64,000 nucleotides of DNA from Candidatus Peribacteraceae bacterium (GCA_028703445.1 JAQVMW010000006.1:1-64000), one strand, 5' to 3'. Shown: positions 9,105 through 17,678, counted from the first letter of the stretch. Translations and numbers: made by a program. Notes: generated by a model from the sequence alone, not told the origin.

Positions 9105-9205
9105 CCCTTCGACTCCGCCCCGCGGACGCGGGGCTTCGCTCAGGGTGCTTCCGGTTCGGCACTGCTCGATTCGCTTTCGCTCATCGTCGCATTGCCTTCC
9201 CAGAA
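9105..9205 (-). repeat. Dispersed repeat family 2, copy 1 (23S upstream region)
   Basis: It shares with 15165-15268 the blocks CTTCGACTC, a variable CCCCGC/GCGGGG-type hairpin, TCGCTCAGGGT, a CGACACTGCTxG-type block and CGCATTG.CTTC.CAGA. Both copies lie upstream of genes for core transcription or translation components (23S here, rpoB there) in the same orientation. Stem sequences differ but keep pairing. Confidence 0.7.
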
Positions 9206-9206
9206 A

Positions 9207-9237
9207 CAAAAATGCGGGTGGCCTATGCACACCCGCA
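9207..9237 (-). terminator. Rho-independent terminator downstream of ssb
   Basis: On the minus strand TGCGGGTG...CACCCGCA is followed by TTTTTG. It ends the ssb operon (stop at 9380) and separates it from the 23S region. Confidence 0.8.
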
Positions 9238-9303
9238 GAATCCGAGAATCTCCGCGCAAAGCGCGGGACGAATCCTACGGGTGGGCACGAGGAAACATAG
9301 AGC
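9207..9303 (-). ncRNA. Candidate small RNA or attenuated leader, about 97 nt
   Basis: A good promoter (9310-9337) fires about 100 nt before the 9207-9237 terminator with no ORF between. The RNA has a central GCGC/GCGC hairpin. An upstream CCACCCGTAG can pair with CTGCGGGTG, the terminator's 5' arm, so an alternative antiterminator fold is possible. It is either a small RNA or a regulated leader for what follows (repeat family 2 and 23S). No known family is recognised. Confidence 0.4.
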
Positions 9304-9309
9304 TTCCGC

Positions 9310-9337
9310 AGTTTACTGTGGAGAAATGACGAGTCAA
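9310..9337 (-). promoter_or_regulatory. Promoter between ssb and the 23S region
   Basis: Minus-strand TTGACT (9332-9337), a 16-nt spacer and TAAACT (9310-9315); predicted start near 9303. It lies just after the ssb stop codon. Confidence 0.55.
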
Positions 9338-9379
9338 GAAGAAAGAGGAGGACATGAAAATCGCCTTGCAAAGCAAACC

Positions 9380-9778
9380 TCACTCTCCTTCCGACGTCAC
9401 CTCCGGCTGTGCAGAAACGCCCGTATTGAGGCCGTTCTCCGCATCTTCCCGCGGACCCAACAAGATCACATTTTCCGCCACGATTTCGGTGCGAAAAATT
9501 TTCGCTCCCTCGGGTCCATCCCAGCTGCGGGTCTTCAGATATCCTTCGAGGTAGAGAGGCTTGCCTTTCTTGACATACTGACTGCAAAAATCCGCGAGTC
9601 CGCCCCACGCCGCGACATTGTGAAATTCCGGCAGACTCTGCTTCTCGCCCTTGGGATCGCGCCAGACGCGGTTCGTCGCAAGGCCGAAGGTACAGACGGA
9701 TTGTCCGCCCGTGGTCTGCTTCAACTCAGGATCGCGGGTGACGTTGCCGAGGAGGGTGACACTGTTCACGGACTTCAT
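9380..9778 (-). CDS. ssb: Single-stranded DNA-binding protein (paralogue 1)
   Basis: The 132-residue protein has the SSB OB-fold: VNSVTLLGNVTRDPELK at the N-terminus, FGLATNRVWRD, and VKKGKPLYLEGYLKTRSW. It binds single-stranded DNA in replication and repair. The C-terminus is acidic (VTSEGE) but lacks the usual DDDIPF-type tip, which normally recruits partner proteins. Its ATG overlaps the upstream stop by 4 nt (ATGA). It ends a three-gene operon with two small unknown genes. A second ssb lies at 10501-10872. Confidence 0.93.
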   Translation of the reverse strand: MKSVNSVTLLGNVTRDPELKQTTGGQSVCTFGLATNRVWRDPKGEKQSLPEFHNVAAWGGLADFCSQYVKKGKPLYLEGYLKTRSWDGPEGAKIFRTEIVAENVILLGPREDAENGLNTGVSAQPEVTSEGE

Positions 9779-10077
9779 GTGTGGACGGTGGAATACTCTT
9801 CGACCTCATCCGGCACGCACCACCCGCCACAGCAGACCCGCTCGTGAAACTGACGGACCTGTTCTGTGAAAGCTCTCACTTCGAATCTTTTCTCAAGTAA
9901 TGAACAGTCCTGTGTCTCAAGAAGTCGTCTCAACTGTTCTCTTGCCTCCCCACGAGGCGACAGGTCTGCAACTTCCTGCAGCATTGTTGCCGCATCTGCA
10001 AGACAGTCTGTTCGAAACTCTTCGTCGGTACGGGCATCCATACACACCGATTGTGCCCAGCCTATTTCCGTTGTCAA
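9775..10077 (-). CDS. Hypothetical acidic protein in the ssb operon
   Basis: This 100-residue protein (MTTEIGWAQSVCMDARTDEE...) is mostly helical by composition and contains five Cys, including CCGGWC near the C-terminus, which may be a metal or redox site. It overlaps the ATG of ssb by 4 nt, and its own start overlaps the stop of 10074-10374 by 4 nt. Such coupling supports a real gene co-translated with ssb. No family recognised. Confidence 0.7.
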   Translation of the reverse strand: MTTEIGWAQSVCMDARTDEEFRTDCLADAATMLQEVADLSPRGEAREQLRRLLETQDCSLLEKRFEVRAFTEQVRQFHERVCCGGWCVPDEVEEYSTVHT

Positions 10078-10374
10078 TTTGCTTGCTCCTGTTTCGCAGC
10101 ATCGGCAGGAGCCTGCCCGGCTTCTTCTTGAGACGTAGTCGGAAAAACTCCTGATTGGTTCAATTGAAGTTCGATCTTTGCAATGAGGTCATCAACACGT
10201 AATTTCACTGCTCCCATGTCGCCGCTCTCAATGGCCGCATCTATCTGCGCTTTAGCATTCGTTATGATGATTTGAATACATAACAGCGCAGAGCTTTTAT
10301 ACAGAGATTCTCTGCCAAGTTCTTCGATGCTTCTCATAAGATAGCTAGAGGCATTCACAGTGGATCTCAACATG
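10074..10374 (-). CDS. Hypothetical helical protein, first gene of the ssb operon
   Basis: The start is set at the ATG at 10374 (MLRSTVNASSYLMRSIEEL), giving 99 residues, because a promoter lies just upstream at 10398-10424; the longer frame has an implausible Arg-rich leader that overlaps ssb2. The body is amphipathic helix and the tail is Gln/Ala/Glu rich (QEEAGQAPADAAKQEQAN). It overlaps the next gene by ATGA. Function unknown. Confidence 0.65.
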
Positions 10375-10397
10375 GCGAATGGAGGAAAAAGGGAGCA

Positions 10398-10424
10398 AGC
10401 ATAGCCCACAAGTATGACTGTCAA
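10398..10424 (-). promoter_or_regulatory. Promoter of the ssb operon
   Basis: Minus-strand TTGACA (10419-10424), a 15-nt spacer and TATGCT (10398-10403). The predicted mRNA start is about 16 nt before the ATG at 10374, and no Shine-Dalgarno sequence is seen. Confidence 0.5.
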
Positions 10425-10471
10425 TCTAGAAAAAAAAGGACGGCGCCTCTTCGGCAACCATCCCTTTGTCC

Positions 10472-10499
10472 TCGGAAAACCGCACCCGCGGAGGGGTGC
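10472..10499 (-). terminator. Probable terminator of ssb2
   Basis: Immediately after the stop codon, GCACCC...GGGTGC followed by GGTTTTCC on the minus strand. The T-run is short, so efficiency is uncertain. A longer T8 tract follows at 10432-10439. Confidence 0.45.
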
Positions 10500-10500
10500 T

Positions 10501-10872
10501 CTACTCTTCGTCCGCCGTCGCCGCCTCCACGGCACTCTTCTTCCTGGAAGAGAGGAGAACGAGACGGTCCACTAGGACTTCGGTGCGGCTCGCCGGAGTA
10601 CCCTTTTTCGATTCCCAGTGGCTCGTGTGGAGCCGGCCTTCGACATACAGAGGCACGCCCTTCTTCACGCGCTTCTCGGCGAACGCGGCAAGCGGGCCGA
10701 AGCACACTAAATAGTGGTACTCCGGCTCGCGCTGGAGCGTACCTTCTTGGTCCTTCCACGCACGATTCGTGGCGAACCCGATATTGGAGACCGGCTGCCC
10801 GGCCTTGGTGGCGCGCACCTCGGGATCGCGGGTGACGTTGCCGAGCAGCGTGACGCGGTTCACATTGAACAT
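10501..10872 (-). CDS. ssb: Single-stranded DNA-binding protein (paralogue 2)
   Basis: The start is placed at the ATG at 10872 (MFNVNRVTLLGNVTRDPEVR), which aligns with paralogue 1; the upstream extension is not SSB-like. The 123-residue product holds the OB-fold landmarks VTLLGNVTRDPEVR, IGFATNRAWKD, VKKGVPLYVEGRLHTSHW and VDRLVLLSS. The tail is only mildly acidic (EAATADEE). Having two ssb genes within 1.5 kb suggests specialised roles or hetero-oligomers, which is inference. The ATG follows a C-rich leader (ACCCCCCCATTTT) instead of a Shine-Dalgarno sequence. Confidence 0.92.
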   Translation of the reverse strand: MFNVNRVTLLGNVTRDPEVRATKAGQPVSNIGFATNRAWKDQEGTLQREPEYHYLVCFGPLAAFAEKRVKKGVPLYVEGRLHTSHWESKKGTPASRTEVLVDRLVLLSSRKKSAVEAATADEE

Positions 10873-11019
10873 AAAATGGGGGGGTAAGAAATACGGATCC
10901 CCAAGACTAAAGATCAGATGGTCTTCACAGGAGACCTGTGCGGAGCGAATTTTGTATGGAGGATGACTTTTTGGCTTCCAGAAAAGCACAAAGGCGTTCT
11001 GTGGGTGGGCGGAACGGTG

Positions 11020-11156
11020 CCGGCCTCACCCCCCCCTACCCCCCTCTCCATGGGGGAATCGTGGACGGGCCACGTCGCACATGTGCGACGGTGGCGGGGT
11101 GGAGAGGGGGGTGAGGCAATACAAAAAACGGCCGCCTTTCGGTGACCGTCTTTTTT
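11020..11156 (-). terminator. rpoB terminator and flanking GC-rich inverted repeat
   Basis: On the minus strand ACGG...CCGT followed by TTTTTTG (about 11123-11156) forms a terminator 30 nt past the rpoB stop. Next to it, arms of the type CCTCACCCCCC...CCCTCTCC and GGAGAGGGGGGTGAGG (11024-11118) make a large hairpin of repeat character. Transcription of rpoB therefore seems to end here, with no rpoC downstream. Confidence 0.7.
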
Positions 11157-11188
11157 CGTTTCCAGTATTCCAATACTCCAATCCCTCG

Positions 11189-14100
11189 CTACGCGTCTTC
11201 CATGGATTCTTCACTGACCGCTTCTTTCATTTCTTCTTTCGCCGTCACGCCCGAAGCCTCCACCGACTCGCCCTCTTCGATCCCACCCACCACCTCTTCT
11301 GAAGTTTCGCTGCCCGGAGCATCAAGCTCTGAAATCTTCTCCGTCGCATTGAGAATTTCTTCGGCCTCCACTTCGGCCTCCACACGGGACCGCAATTCCA
11401 CCTGTTCCACTTCGCCCACCTCCAGAGTTGTCCGCTCTTCGGGTTGCACTTCGTCCTTGAACTTGAGCAGCTCGACCTTGAGTCCGAGCGCCTGCAATTC
11501 CTTCACGAGAACATTGAAGGACTCGGGGATGGAGGGACGTCGGATCGGCTCACCCTTCACAATGGCCTCGTAAGCCTTAGAGCGTCCGATCACATCGTCG
11601 GACTTGATCGTGAGCATCTCCTGCAGCGTGTAGGCCGCGCCGTAGGCCTCGAGCGCCCACACTTCCATTTCTCCGAAGCGCTGACCTCCGTGCTGCGCCT
11701 TGCCTCCGAGCGGCTGCTGCGTGACGAGCGAGTACGGACCGACGCTGCGCGCGTGAATCTTGTCCTCCACGAGATGGAGGAGTTTGAGCATGTACACGAT
11801 TCCCACTGTCGTCTTGTGCGCGAACGGCTCGCCGGTGCGCCCATCAAAGAGCTGCACCTTGCCGTCTGTGGGAAGATTCGCTGCCTTGAGGAATTCCTCG
11901 ATCTGATCCACAGAGATGCCGTTCAGGGCAGGAGTCGCGACCCTGATCCCCAGCTTGTCGCATGCCCAACCGAGGTGTGTTTCCAGGATCTGACCGATGT
12001 TCATGCGGGAGGTGACACCGAGGGGATTCAAGATGATATCCACCGGCGTGCCGTCCTCCAGATAGGGCATGTCTTCCGCCGGAACGATGCGCGAGACCAC
12101 GCCTTTGTTTCCGTGGCGGCCTGCCATTTTGTCGCCGACCTGCACCTTGCGCGTCTGCGCGACGAAGACCTTGATCTGCTTGATGACGCCGGTCGGGAGT
12201 TCGTCGCCCTCGGCACGGTCAAAGATGTGTACGTCCACCACCTTGCCGCCGGCACCCCCCGGGAGCCGCAGCGACGAATCCTTCACATCTTTTGCCTTGT
12301 CACCGAAAATCGCCTGCAGAAGCCGTTCCTCCGGTGTGAGCTCCGTCTCGCCCTTGGGGGTGATCTTCCCCACGAGGATGTCTCCTTCGTGCACCGTGGC
12401 ACCGATGCGCACGATGCCGTCGGCATCAAGATCCTTGAGCTTGGCTTCGCCAACGTTCGGGATATCGCGCGTGACTGTCTCGGACCCGAGCTTGGTGTCG
12501 CGCACATCCGTCACGTACGATTCAATATGAATGGAGTCGAACCAGCCGTCGCGAACGACGCGGCTCGAAATGATCACGGCATCTTCGAAGTTCGCCCCCT
12601 CCCACGAGAGGTACGCCACGAGCAGATTCTGCCCCAGCGCAAGTTCCCCGTTCTCCACCGCCGATCCGTCCGCGAGCACGGACCCGCGATGGACTTTTTC
12701 GCCCATGTGCACGCGCGGCCGCATCAGGACGCATGTCCCCTGGTTAGAGCGAACGAATGTGGTGAGTGCAAGCTGTTGCTTGCGGCCGGAACGGTACACC
12801 ACGGCGATGTGCGAGGCATCCACGCTCACCACTTCGCCGTCTTCTTCCGCCAGAACCGCCTGGCCTGATGCTCGCGCCGTGAGACCCTCGATCCCCGTGC
12901 CCACGAGCGGGGCAGAGGGACGAATGAGCGGCACGGCCTGACGTTGCATATTTGTTCCCATCGAGGCGCGTGTGTTGTCATCGTGCTCCAGGAAGGGAAT
13001 CAATGACGTGGACTCAGAGAGAATCTGTTTAGGGGTCATATCCACGTGCGTGATATCGCGCCCATCCACAAGTACCGGCTCTCCGCCGCGACGGGCGGAG
13101 ATGGTGGTGGAGAGGAACTCCCCGAGCAGAGAGTATTTCGTCTGCGCCTGTGCGATCGTGAGGTGTCGCTCCTGCTCAGCATCGATGTAGGTGAACTTGC
13201 TGGTGACGTAGGGACGCACGGGTACCGAGGACTTTCCTTCCTGACGACAAATAGAAACGATTTTCCGTGCGAGCTCTTTGGTCGCGACGACCTCGCCCTC
13301 CTTGATGATGGCCTTGCGATCAGAGCGGATCGTATCGCCGACCATGCGCCCGTGGAGTTTGTCGGGGTCGAGCGGGACGGTGTTCTTCACCTCGCGGTAC
13401 GGTGTCTCGAGGAACCCGTAGGGATTCACGCGGGCCAGAGCCGCCAAATGCACCACGAGACCGATGTTCGGACCCTCCGGCGTGGCAATCGGGCAGATAC
13501 GACCGTAGTGGCTGGGATGCACGTCGCGGACATCGAAGCTGGCACGCTCGCGCGAGAGACCACCCGGGCCCATGGCCGAGAGACGTCGCTTGTGCGAGAG
13601 CTCCGCGAGGGGATTCGTCTGATCCATGAACTGGCTCAATTGGGAGCTCGCGAAGAACTCCCGCATGGCCGCGGTGATCGGACGGCAGTTGATGAGCTGT
13701 GTCGGCGTGACCGTCTCCATGTCGAGCACGGTCATGCGATCTTTGATGATACGCTCCGTGCGGACAAGACCCACGCGGTACTTGTTCTGCACGAGCTCTC
13801 CCACGGAACGGATACGGCGGTTGGCGAGGTGGTCGATATCATCGGGGACGCCGAGTCCGTTATTCAGGTTGATGAGCTCCTTTAAGATCGCCGTGAAATC
13901 GGATACCTGGAACACGCGATGCGATTCGTCGTTATCCGTCTTGAAACCGAAGCGGCGATTCAATTTATAGCGGGCAATCTGGCCCATGTCGTACTTCTTG
14001 AAATCGAAGAAGAGCGAATCGATCAATGATTTGGCATTCTCGGGCGTGGCCAGATCTCCGGGTCGGATCTTTCTGTAGATGCTCTGGTACGCCTCCTCCA

Positions 14101-15124
14101 CGGTACGCACGGAATCCTTCTCGAGCGTGGTGAGAATATAGTCGGTATCCTTGCCCTTCACCGAAGCGAAAAGATCAAGAATCTTCTGATCCGTGGCATA
14201 GCCGAATACCCTCAGAAGCTGCGTGATCGGAATCTTCCGTTTGCGGTCGATCTTGCAGGTGATGATGCCGCGGCGATCCGTCTCAATCTCCAGCCACACG
14301 CCGCGTTTGGGGATGATCTTGGCGGCATGGTGCTTGGGGTAGTCAGGCATCTTCGAGAAGAACACGCCCGGCGAGCGGACGAGCTGATGCACGACCACAC
14401 GCTCGATCCCTCCGACGATGAACGTTCCTGTGTTCGTCATGAGCGGAATAGAGCCGAGGAACACATCCTGCTCCTTGATTTCACCGGTCTCTTTATTGAT
14501 GAGCTGCACGTGGCCCTTCGTGGCCGCTTCGTAGGTCAGGTTGCGGCGGCGACAGGTCTCGGGGTCGTACTTGGCAGGATCGAAGGCATGGCCGAGGATC
14601 CGAAGCTCCATCTTGCGGCCGGAGAAATCCGTGATCGGGCTGATCTCTTCAAGGAGCTCTTTGATCCCCTCGGTGAGGAACCACCGGTAGCTTAAGATCT
14701 GCATCTCGATGAGTGACGGCAGGATCTCTGAAATATTCTCCTCCTCGGTCAAGTACACGCGGCCCTCGGAAATGCGCTTGGGCATGAGGTGCGTAGGCAG
14801 GTTGCGTATGGCTGTCGTGGGGCGCCCGGCGGTCGGAACAATCGGCGGTTCAATTTGTGGAAGAATTTTCTCCTCCACGTGCACGCGGTACGTGCGCTTG
14901 GGAGGCAGCATCGGCTTCTTGGCCGGCAGAACCGCTACGGGTTTCTTCGCAGCAACCACAGCTTTCTTCGCAACGGGAGCCGCCTTGTGCTGATGAACAT
15001 GCCGCCCATGACTGGCGGAGTGATGCGCCACTTTCTTCGGCGTCACCGTCACTCGCGAGTGACGTGGCGGCGCGGATTTGGGTGCGGGTTTCTTCTGAGT
15101 TTTTTTAGCAACCTTCTTCGCCAT
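11189..15124 (-). CDS. rpoB: DNA-directed RNA polymerase subunit beta
   Basis: This 1311-residue catalytic core subunit contains the rifampicin region SSQLSQFMDQTNPLAELSHKR with the usual sensitive-type residues, then RDVHPSHYGRICPIATPEGP. It also has KMAGRHGNKGVVS, and near the C-terminus GGKAQHGGQRFGEMEVWALE. Residues 1-110 form an unusual Lys/Ala/Pro/His-rich basic tail with several AKKP-type motifs, like histone H1; the normal start region resumes around ISEGRVYLTEEENISEILPS. A long acidic Glu-rich tail ends the protein. A promoter at 15316-15343 precedes a leader of about 185 nt carrying repeat family 2. A terminator, not rpoC, follows. Confidence 0.98.
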   Translation of the reverse strand: MAKKVAKKTQKKPAPKSAPPRHSRVTVTPKKVAHHSASHGRHVHQHKAAPVAKKAVVAAKKPVAVLPAKKPMLPPKRTYRVHVEEKILPQIEPPIVPTAGRPTTAIRNLPTHLMPKRISEGRVYLTEEENISEILPSLIEMQILSYRWFLTEGIKELLEEISPITDFSGRKMELRILGHAFDPAKYDPETCRRRNLTYEAATKGHVQLINKETGEIKEQDVFLGSIPLMTNTGTFIVGGIERVVVHQLVRSPGVFFSKMPDYPKHHAAKIIPKRGVWLEIETDRRGIITCKIDRKRKIPITQLLRVFGYATDQKILDLFASVKGKDTDYILTTLEKDSVRTVEEAYQSIYRKIRPGDLATPENAKSLIDSLFFDFKKYDMGQIARYKLNRRFGFKTDNDESHRVFQVSDFTAILKELINLNNGLGVPDDIDHLANRRIRSVGELVQNKYRVGLVRTERIIKDRMTVLDMETVTPTQLINCRPITAAMREFFASSQLSQFMDQTNPLAELSHKRRLSAMGPGGLSRERASFDVRDVHPSHYGRICPIATPEGPNIGLVVHLAALARVNPYGFLETPYREVKNTVPLDPDKLHGRMVGDTIRSDRKAIIKEGEVVATKELARKIVSICRQEGKSSVPVRPYVTSKFTYIDAEQERHLTIAQAQTKYSLLGEFLSTTISARRGGEPVLVDGRDITHVDMTPKQILSESTSLIPFLEHDDNTRASMGTNMQRQAVPLIRPSAPLVGTGIEGLTARASGQAVLAEEDGEVVSVDASHIAVVYRSGRKQQLALTTFVRSNQGTCVLMRPRVHMGEKVHRGSVLADGSAVENGELALGQNLLVAYLSWEGANFEDAVIISSRVVRDGWFDSIHIESYVTDVRDTKLGSETVTRDIPNVGEAKLKDLDADGIVRIGATVHEGDILVGKITPKGETELTPEERLLQAIFGDKAKDVKDSSLRLPGGAGGKVVDVHIFDRAEGDELPTGVIKQIKVFVAQTRKVQVGDKMAGRHGNKGVVSRIVPAEDMPYLEDGTPVDIILNPLGVTSRMNIGQILETHLGWACDKLGIRVATPALNGISVDQIEEFLKAANLPTDGKVQLFDGRTGEPFAHKTTVGIVYMLKLLHLVEDKIHARSVGPYSLVTQQPLGGKAQHGGQRFGEMEVWALEAYGAAYTLQEMLTIKSDDVIGRSKAYEAIVKGEPIRRPSIPESFNVLVKELQALGLKVELLKFKDEVQPEERTTLEVGEVEQVELRSRVEAEVEAEEILNATEKISELDAPGSETSEEVVGGIEEGESVEASGVTAKEEMKEAVSEESMEDA

Positions 15125-15164
15125 AGCAGAGAGGAGAAATGGAAGATGAAAACCCAGATCGTAC

Positions 15165-15268
15165 TGGGGCCCTTCGACTCACCCCTCGCTTACGCTCGGG
15201 GATCGCTCAGGGTCGCTCTGTTTCGACACTGCTTGCCTCGCGTTGCTCGGCTTCGCATTGTCTTCTCA
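15165..15268 (-). repeat. Dispersed repeat family 2, copy 2 (rpoB leader)
   Basis: Plus-strand order: CCCTTCGACTC, hairpin CCCTCGC-TTAC-GCTCGGGG, TCGCTCAGGGTCGCTC, GTTTCGACACTGCTTG, then CTTCGCATTGTCTTCTCAGA. It aligns with 9105-9205 over its length. It lies within the rpoB 5' leader, between the promoter and the start codon, so it is likely transcribed. Confidence 0.72.
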
Positions 15269-15315
15269 GAGCCGACAGCACTCACAACACAATCGTCACT
15301 GCTGCGAACGCGGGT

Positions 15316-15343
15316 ATCGTACGGTCATTTCCATCCAAATCAA
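15316..15343 (-). promoter_or_regulatory. rpoB promoter
   Basis: Minus-strand TTGATT (15338-15343), a 16-nt spacer and TACGAT (15316-15321). Predicted start near 15309. Confidence 0.5.
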
Positions 15344-15386
15344 GGATTTTTGCCCCTTTCCGTGCCTCACCCTTGCGTAGAGAGAA

Positions 15387-15602
15387 ATGCGGAACATAAT
15401 TAAAGAGCATTCTTCACAATGTATGTCGCTTGCCGAGCATCCCAACCATCTGCAAAAGCCTTCACAGGAAATGACACCTACGAGTAATCCCGGTCGTGAA
15501 GCTTGGATCTACTCAATGATGCAGTGGATGTTTCCTGTGGATAATGGCAGTGGCCCACTTCAGGCATTCAGGAAAAAAATTCACGATGTGACACATAAAT
15601 AG
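15387..15602 (+). CDS. Small hypothetical protein
   Basis: A 71-codon frame (MRNIIKEHSSQCMSLAEHPN...) lies between rpoB and the superoxide dismutase gene, with AGAGAGAA just before the ATG. It contains a WIYSMMQWMFP hydrophobic patch. No family is recognised; in-frame ATGs at 15420 and later are alternative starts. It is the only candidate gene in this gap. Confidence 0.35.
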   Translation: MRNIIKEHSSQCMSLAEHPNHLQKPSQEMTPTSNPGREAWIYSMMQWMFPVDNGSGPLQAFRKKIHDVTHK

Positions 15603-15613
15603 GGCAGCTCACG

Positions 15614-16237
15614 CTACTGCTCCTCAGAATACCGACGCGCCACTTCTGCCCAATTGACGACCTGCCAGAATGCCTTCACGTACTCCGCACGCCGGTTTAA
15701 GTACTTGAGGTAGTAGGCATGCTCCCAGACATCGAGACAGAGAAGCGGAATTTTGCCGATGGAAAGCGGCGAATCCTGATTGGGTAAATTCAGAATCTCA
15801 AGGGATCCCATTGGCGATTTGTCTATTGGCGATGGAAAAACAAGCCACGCCCAGCCGGACCCGAACTGGCCGAGCGCCGACGCCTCGAATTTCTCTTTGA
15901 AGGCATCGAGGCTGCCAAAGGACTTCTGCAAAGCCTCAAGGAATTTTCCCGTCGGAGGAGCGCTCTTCGATGAAAGGCACGTCCAGAAAAAATTGTGATT
16001 TGCGAATCCTCCGCCGTGGTTACGGACCGCCGTGCGCTTGTCGTCGGGAATCTTGTTCAGGTTTTTGAGGACTTCCTCGATCGGTTTTTCCGCCCACGGG
16101 CTACCCACCAGCGCCTTATTGATATTGTCGCAGTAGGTTTGGTGGTGCTTGCCATAGTGGACCTCCATCGTCCGGGCATCGATGTGCGGCTCCAGCGCAT
16201 CGAAGGCGAAATCCAGCTTGGGGAGGACGTACGGCAT
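15614..16237 (-). CDS. sodA: Superoxide dismutase, Fe/Mn family
   Basis: The 207-residue enzyme converts superoxide to oxygen and peroxide in the cytoplasm. Metal ligands are visible: the first His in MEVHYGKHH, the second in ANHNFFW, and Asp and His in [21 protein letters not shown] and [10 protein letters not shown] suggest the Mn or cambialistic type, but the metal cannot be fixed from sequence. In the beta region the family loop is enlarged by about 10 residues ([11 protein letters not shown]). The loop is encoded by the same GATTGGCGAT/ATTGGCGATGG words that occur as intergenic repeats near 27580 and 58500, so it looks like an in-frame repeat insertion. Confidence 0.95.
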   Translation of the reverse strand: MPYVLPKLDFAFDALEPHIDARTMEVHYGKHHQTYCDNINKALVGSPWAEKPIEEVLKNLNKIPDDKRTAVRNHGGGFANHNFFWTCLSSKSAPPTGKFLEALQKSFGSLDAFKEKFEASALGQFGSGWAWLVFPSPIDKSPMGSLEILNLPNQDSPLSIGKIPLLCLDVWEHAYYLKYLNRRAEYVKAFWQVVNWAEVARRYSEEQ

Positions 16238-16331
16238 GTGCGGAGGGGAAGGAATTGGGAAGGATACCTGTTCCTCATACTGGACAGCAAGCTTGAGACC
16301 ATGCTTTGAATAGCTGGTAGCATTGATGTGA

Positions 16332-17447
16332 ATGGAAACCCGCAGAATGGCGACGGCTCAAGAAAAAGCGCACTGGGACGCCTGGGTTCGCACAAACCCA
16401 AACGCAACCCTCTGGCAATCTCCGGAGTGGCAGAAGTACCAAGAGGCGCTCGGACGCGAAACAAGGATCTATGCCCTCATGGAAGAGACGCAGATCTTCG
16501 CCTCCGCGCTCGTTATCATCGACAAGACAGCCTTTGGACTTTCGACATGGGATATCCCCCGCGGCCCGGTTTGGGGTTTGGGGTTTGGGGATTGGGAATT
16601 GGGAAAACTCATTGAGACAATTGTTCAAGATGCCGAGAAAGATCGATGTATGACTCTCTTCTTCTCTCCCGTTGAAAAATCGCCACTCGCGACTCACGAC
16701 TCACGACTCACGACTTGCTCCCGACATGAACAGCCCACAGCGACCCGCATCATCGACCTTGCGCTCTCGGAAGGGCAGATCCTCACACAGATGAAACCCA
16801 AAGGACGGTACAACATCTCTGTTGCCGCCAAACACGGCATCCGCGTGGAGCAATCGAAGGACATTTCCGCCTTCATGCGCCTCCTAAAGCAAACTGGACA
16901 ACGTGACAATTTTACTATTCATACCGCACAGCATTACGAGGCATTTTTGAAGGAATTGCCGGGGAGTTTCCTTTTGCTGGCCTTTGCGACGCAAACCCCC
17001 ACCCCCGTCCCCTCCCCCGCAGGGGGAGGGGTGCCCCGCAGGGGCGAAGTGAGGGATGAAACACCTATCGCTGGCCTTTTGGGCGTTATCTGGGGCTCGA
17101 AGGCCTATTACTACTACGGAGCCTCGGATCACGCGCGGAGGGCACTGATGGCTCCCTATGCCCTCCAGTGGGCCGCTATGCGTCATTGCAAGACTGCCGG
17201 GTGCACTTCGTATGATCTGCTGGGTATCGCTCCACCACAGTCGCTTGCGAGCGACGCGGCTTCGTCCGATGCGCCCCCCGATCACCCCTGGCAGGGCCAC
17301 GGCGGTCGCGACCGCCAGTGGCAAGGCGTGAGTGGGTTCAAGGAAAAGTTCGGCGGAACAGTCGTGACCTACCCGCCGGAGCAGGAAATTATTCTGCGAC
17401 CGGTTGCCAAACGTTTGCTGCAGCTCAAACGGAAATTCCTGGGCTGA
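16332..17447 (+). CDS. FemAB-family peptidyltransferase (lipid II interpeptide bridge type)
   Basis: The 371-residue GNAT-like protein fits FemX/Fem[18 protein letters not shown] at the N-terminus, [17 protein letters not shown] in the middle, and [36 protein letters not shown] and FKEKFGG near the C-terminus. Such enzymes add amino acids from aminoacyl-tRNA to peptidoglycan precursors. At least four segments look like in-frame repeat insertions: [11 protein letters not shown] (GATTGGGAATTGGG words), [13 protein letters not shown] (ACTCACGACTC words), [19 protein letters not shown] (C/G palindrome) and [13 protein letters not shown] plus [11 protein letters not shown] (GGTCGCGACC palindrome). 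The start may instead be the ATG at 16347. Confidence 0.88.
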   Translation: METRRMATAQEKAHWDAWVRTNPNATLWQSPEWQKYQEALGRETRIYALMEETQIFASALVIIDKTAFGLSTWDIPRGPVWGLGFGDWELGKLIETIVQDAEKDRCMTLFFSPVEKSPLATHDSRLTTCSRHEQPTATRIIDLALSEGQILTQMKPKGRYNISVAAKHGIRVEQSKDISAFMRLLKQTGQRDNFTIHTAQHYEAFLKELPGSFLLLAFATQTPTPVPSPAGGGVPRRGEVRDETPIAGLLGVIWGSKAYYYYGASDHARRALMAPYALQWAAMRHCKTAGCTSYDLLGIAPPQSLASDAASSDAPPDHPWQGHGGRDRQWQGVSGFKEKFGGTVVTYPPEQEIILRPVAKRLLQLKRKFLG

Positions 17448-17499
17448 CGCTCCAAACAAAAAAACAACATACAAAAAAACCGCTCCGCGAGCGTGCAAA

Positions 17500-17606
17500 G
17501 AATTCGTCGCGAAGACGGGCTTTGCCCGTCAAAGAGCGACACCTCTGAGGGAAGGGTGGGTTCATGGGAGGGACACCGTCGGTGGCCCTTCCCATGCCTT
17601 TCCAAA
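17500..17606 (-). repeat. Dispersed repeat family 1, copy c
   Basis: On the minus strand: hairpin 1 GGAAGGGCCACC/GGTGTCCCTCCC, linker ACCCACCCTTCCCTCAGAGG, then TCGCTCTT, hairpin 2 GACGGGC-AAA-GCCCGTC and TTCGCGACGA. Hairpin 1 matches copy f (62586) but differs from copies b and e, while keeping pairing. Confidence 0.8.
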
Positions 17607-17637
17607 AAGCCCCCCCGCTTTCGCGGGAGGGCTTTGA
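17604..17637 (-). terminator. Terminator of the SLH protein gene
   Basis: Minus-strand AGCCCTCCCGC-GAAA-GCGGGGGGGCT followed by TTTTTGG, 40 nt past the stop codon at 17679. Confidence 0.88.
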
Positions 17638-17678
17638 TTGGTTGCACGCGTCAAATACTACGAATCATTGGAATGCAA

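Noticed and set aside
11444-12868. 474-codon plus-strand ORF opposite rpoB
   Set aside because: Pure antisense shadow of highly conserved rpoB.
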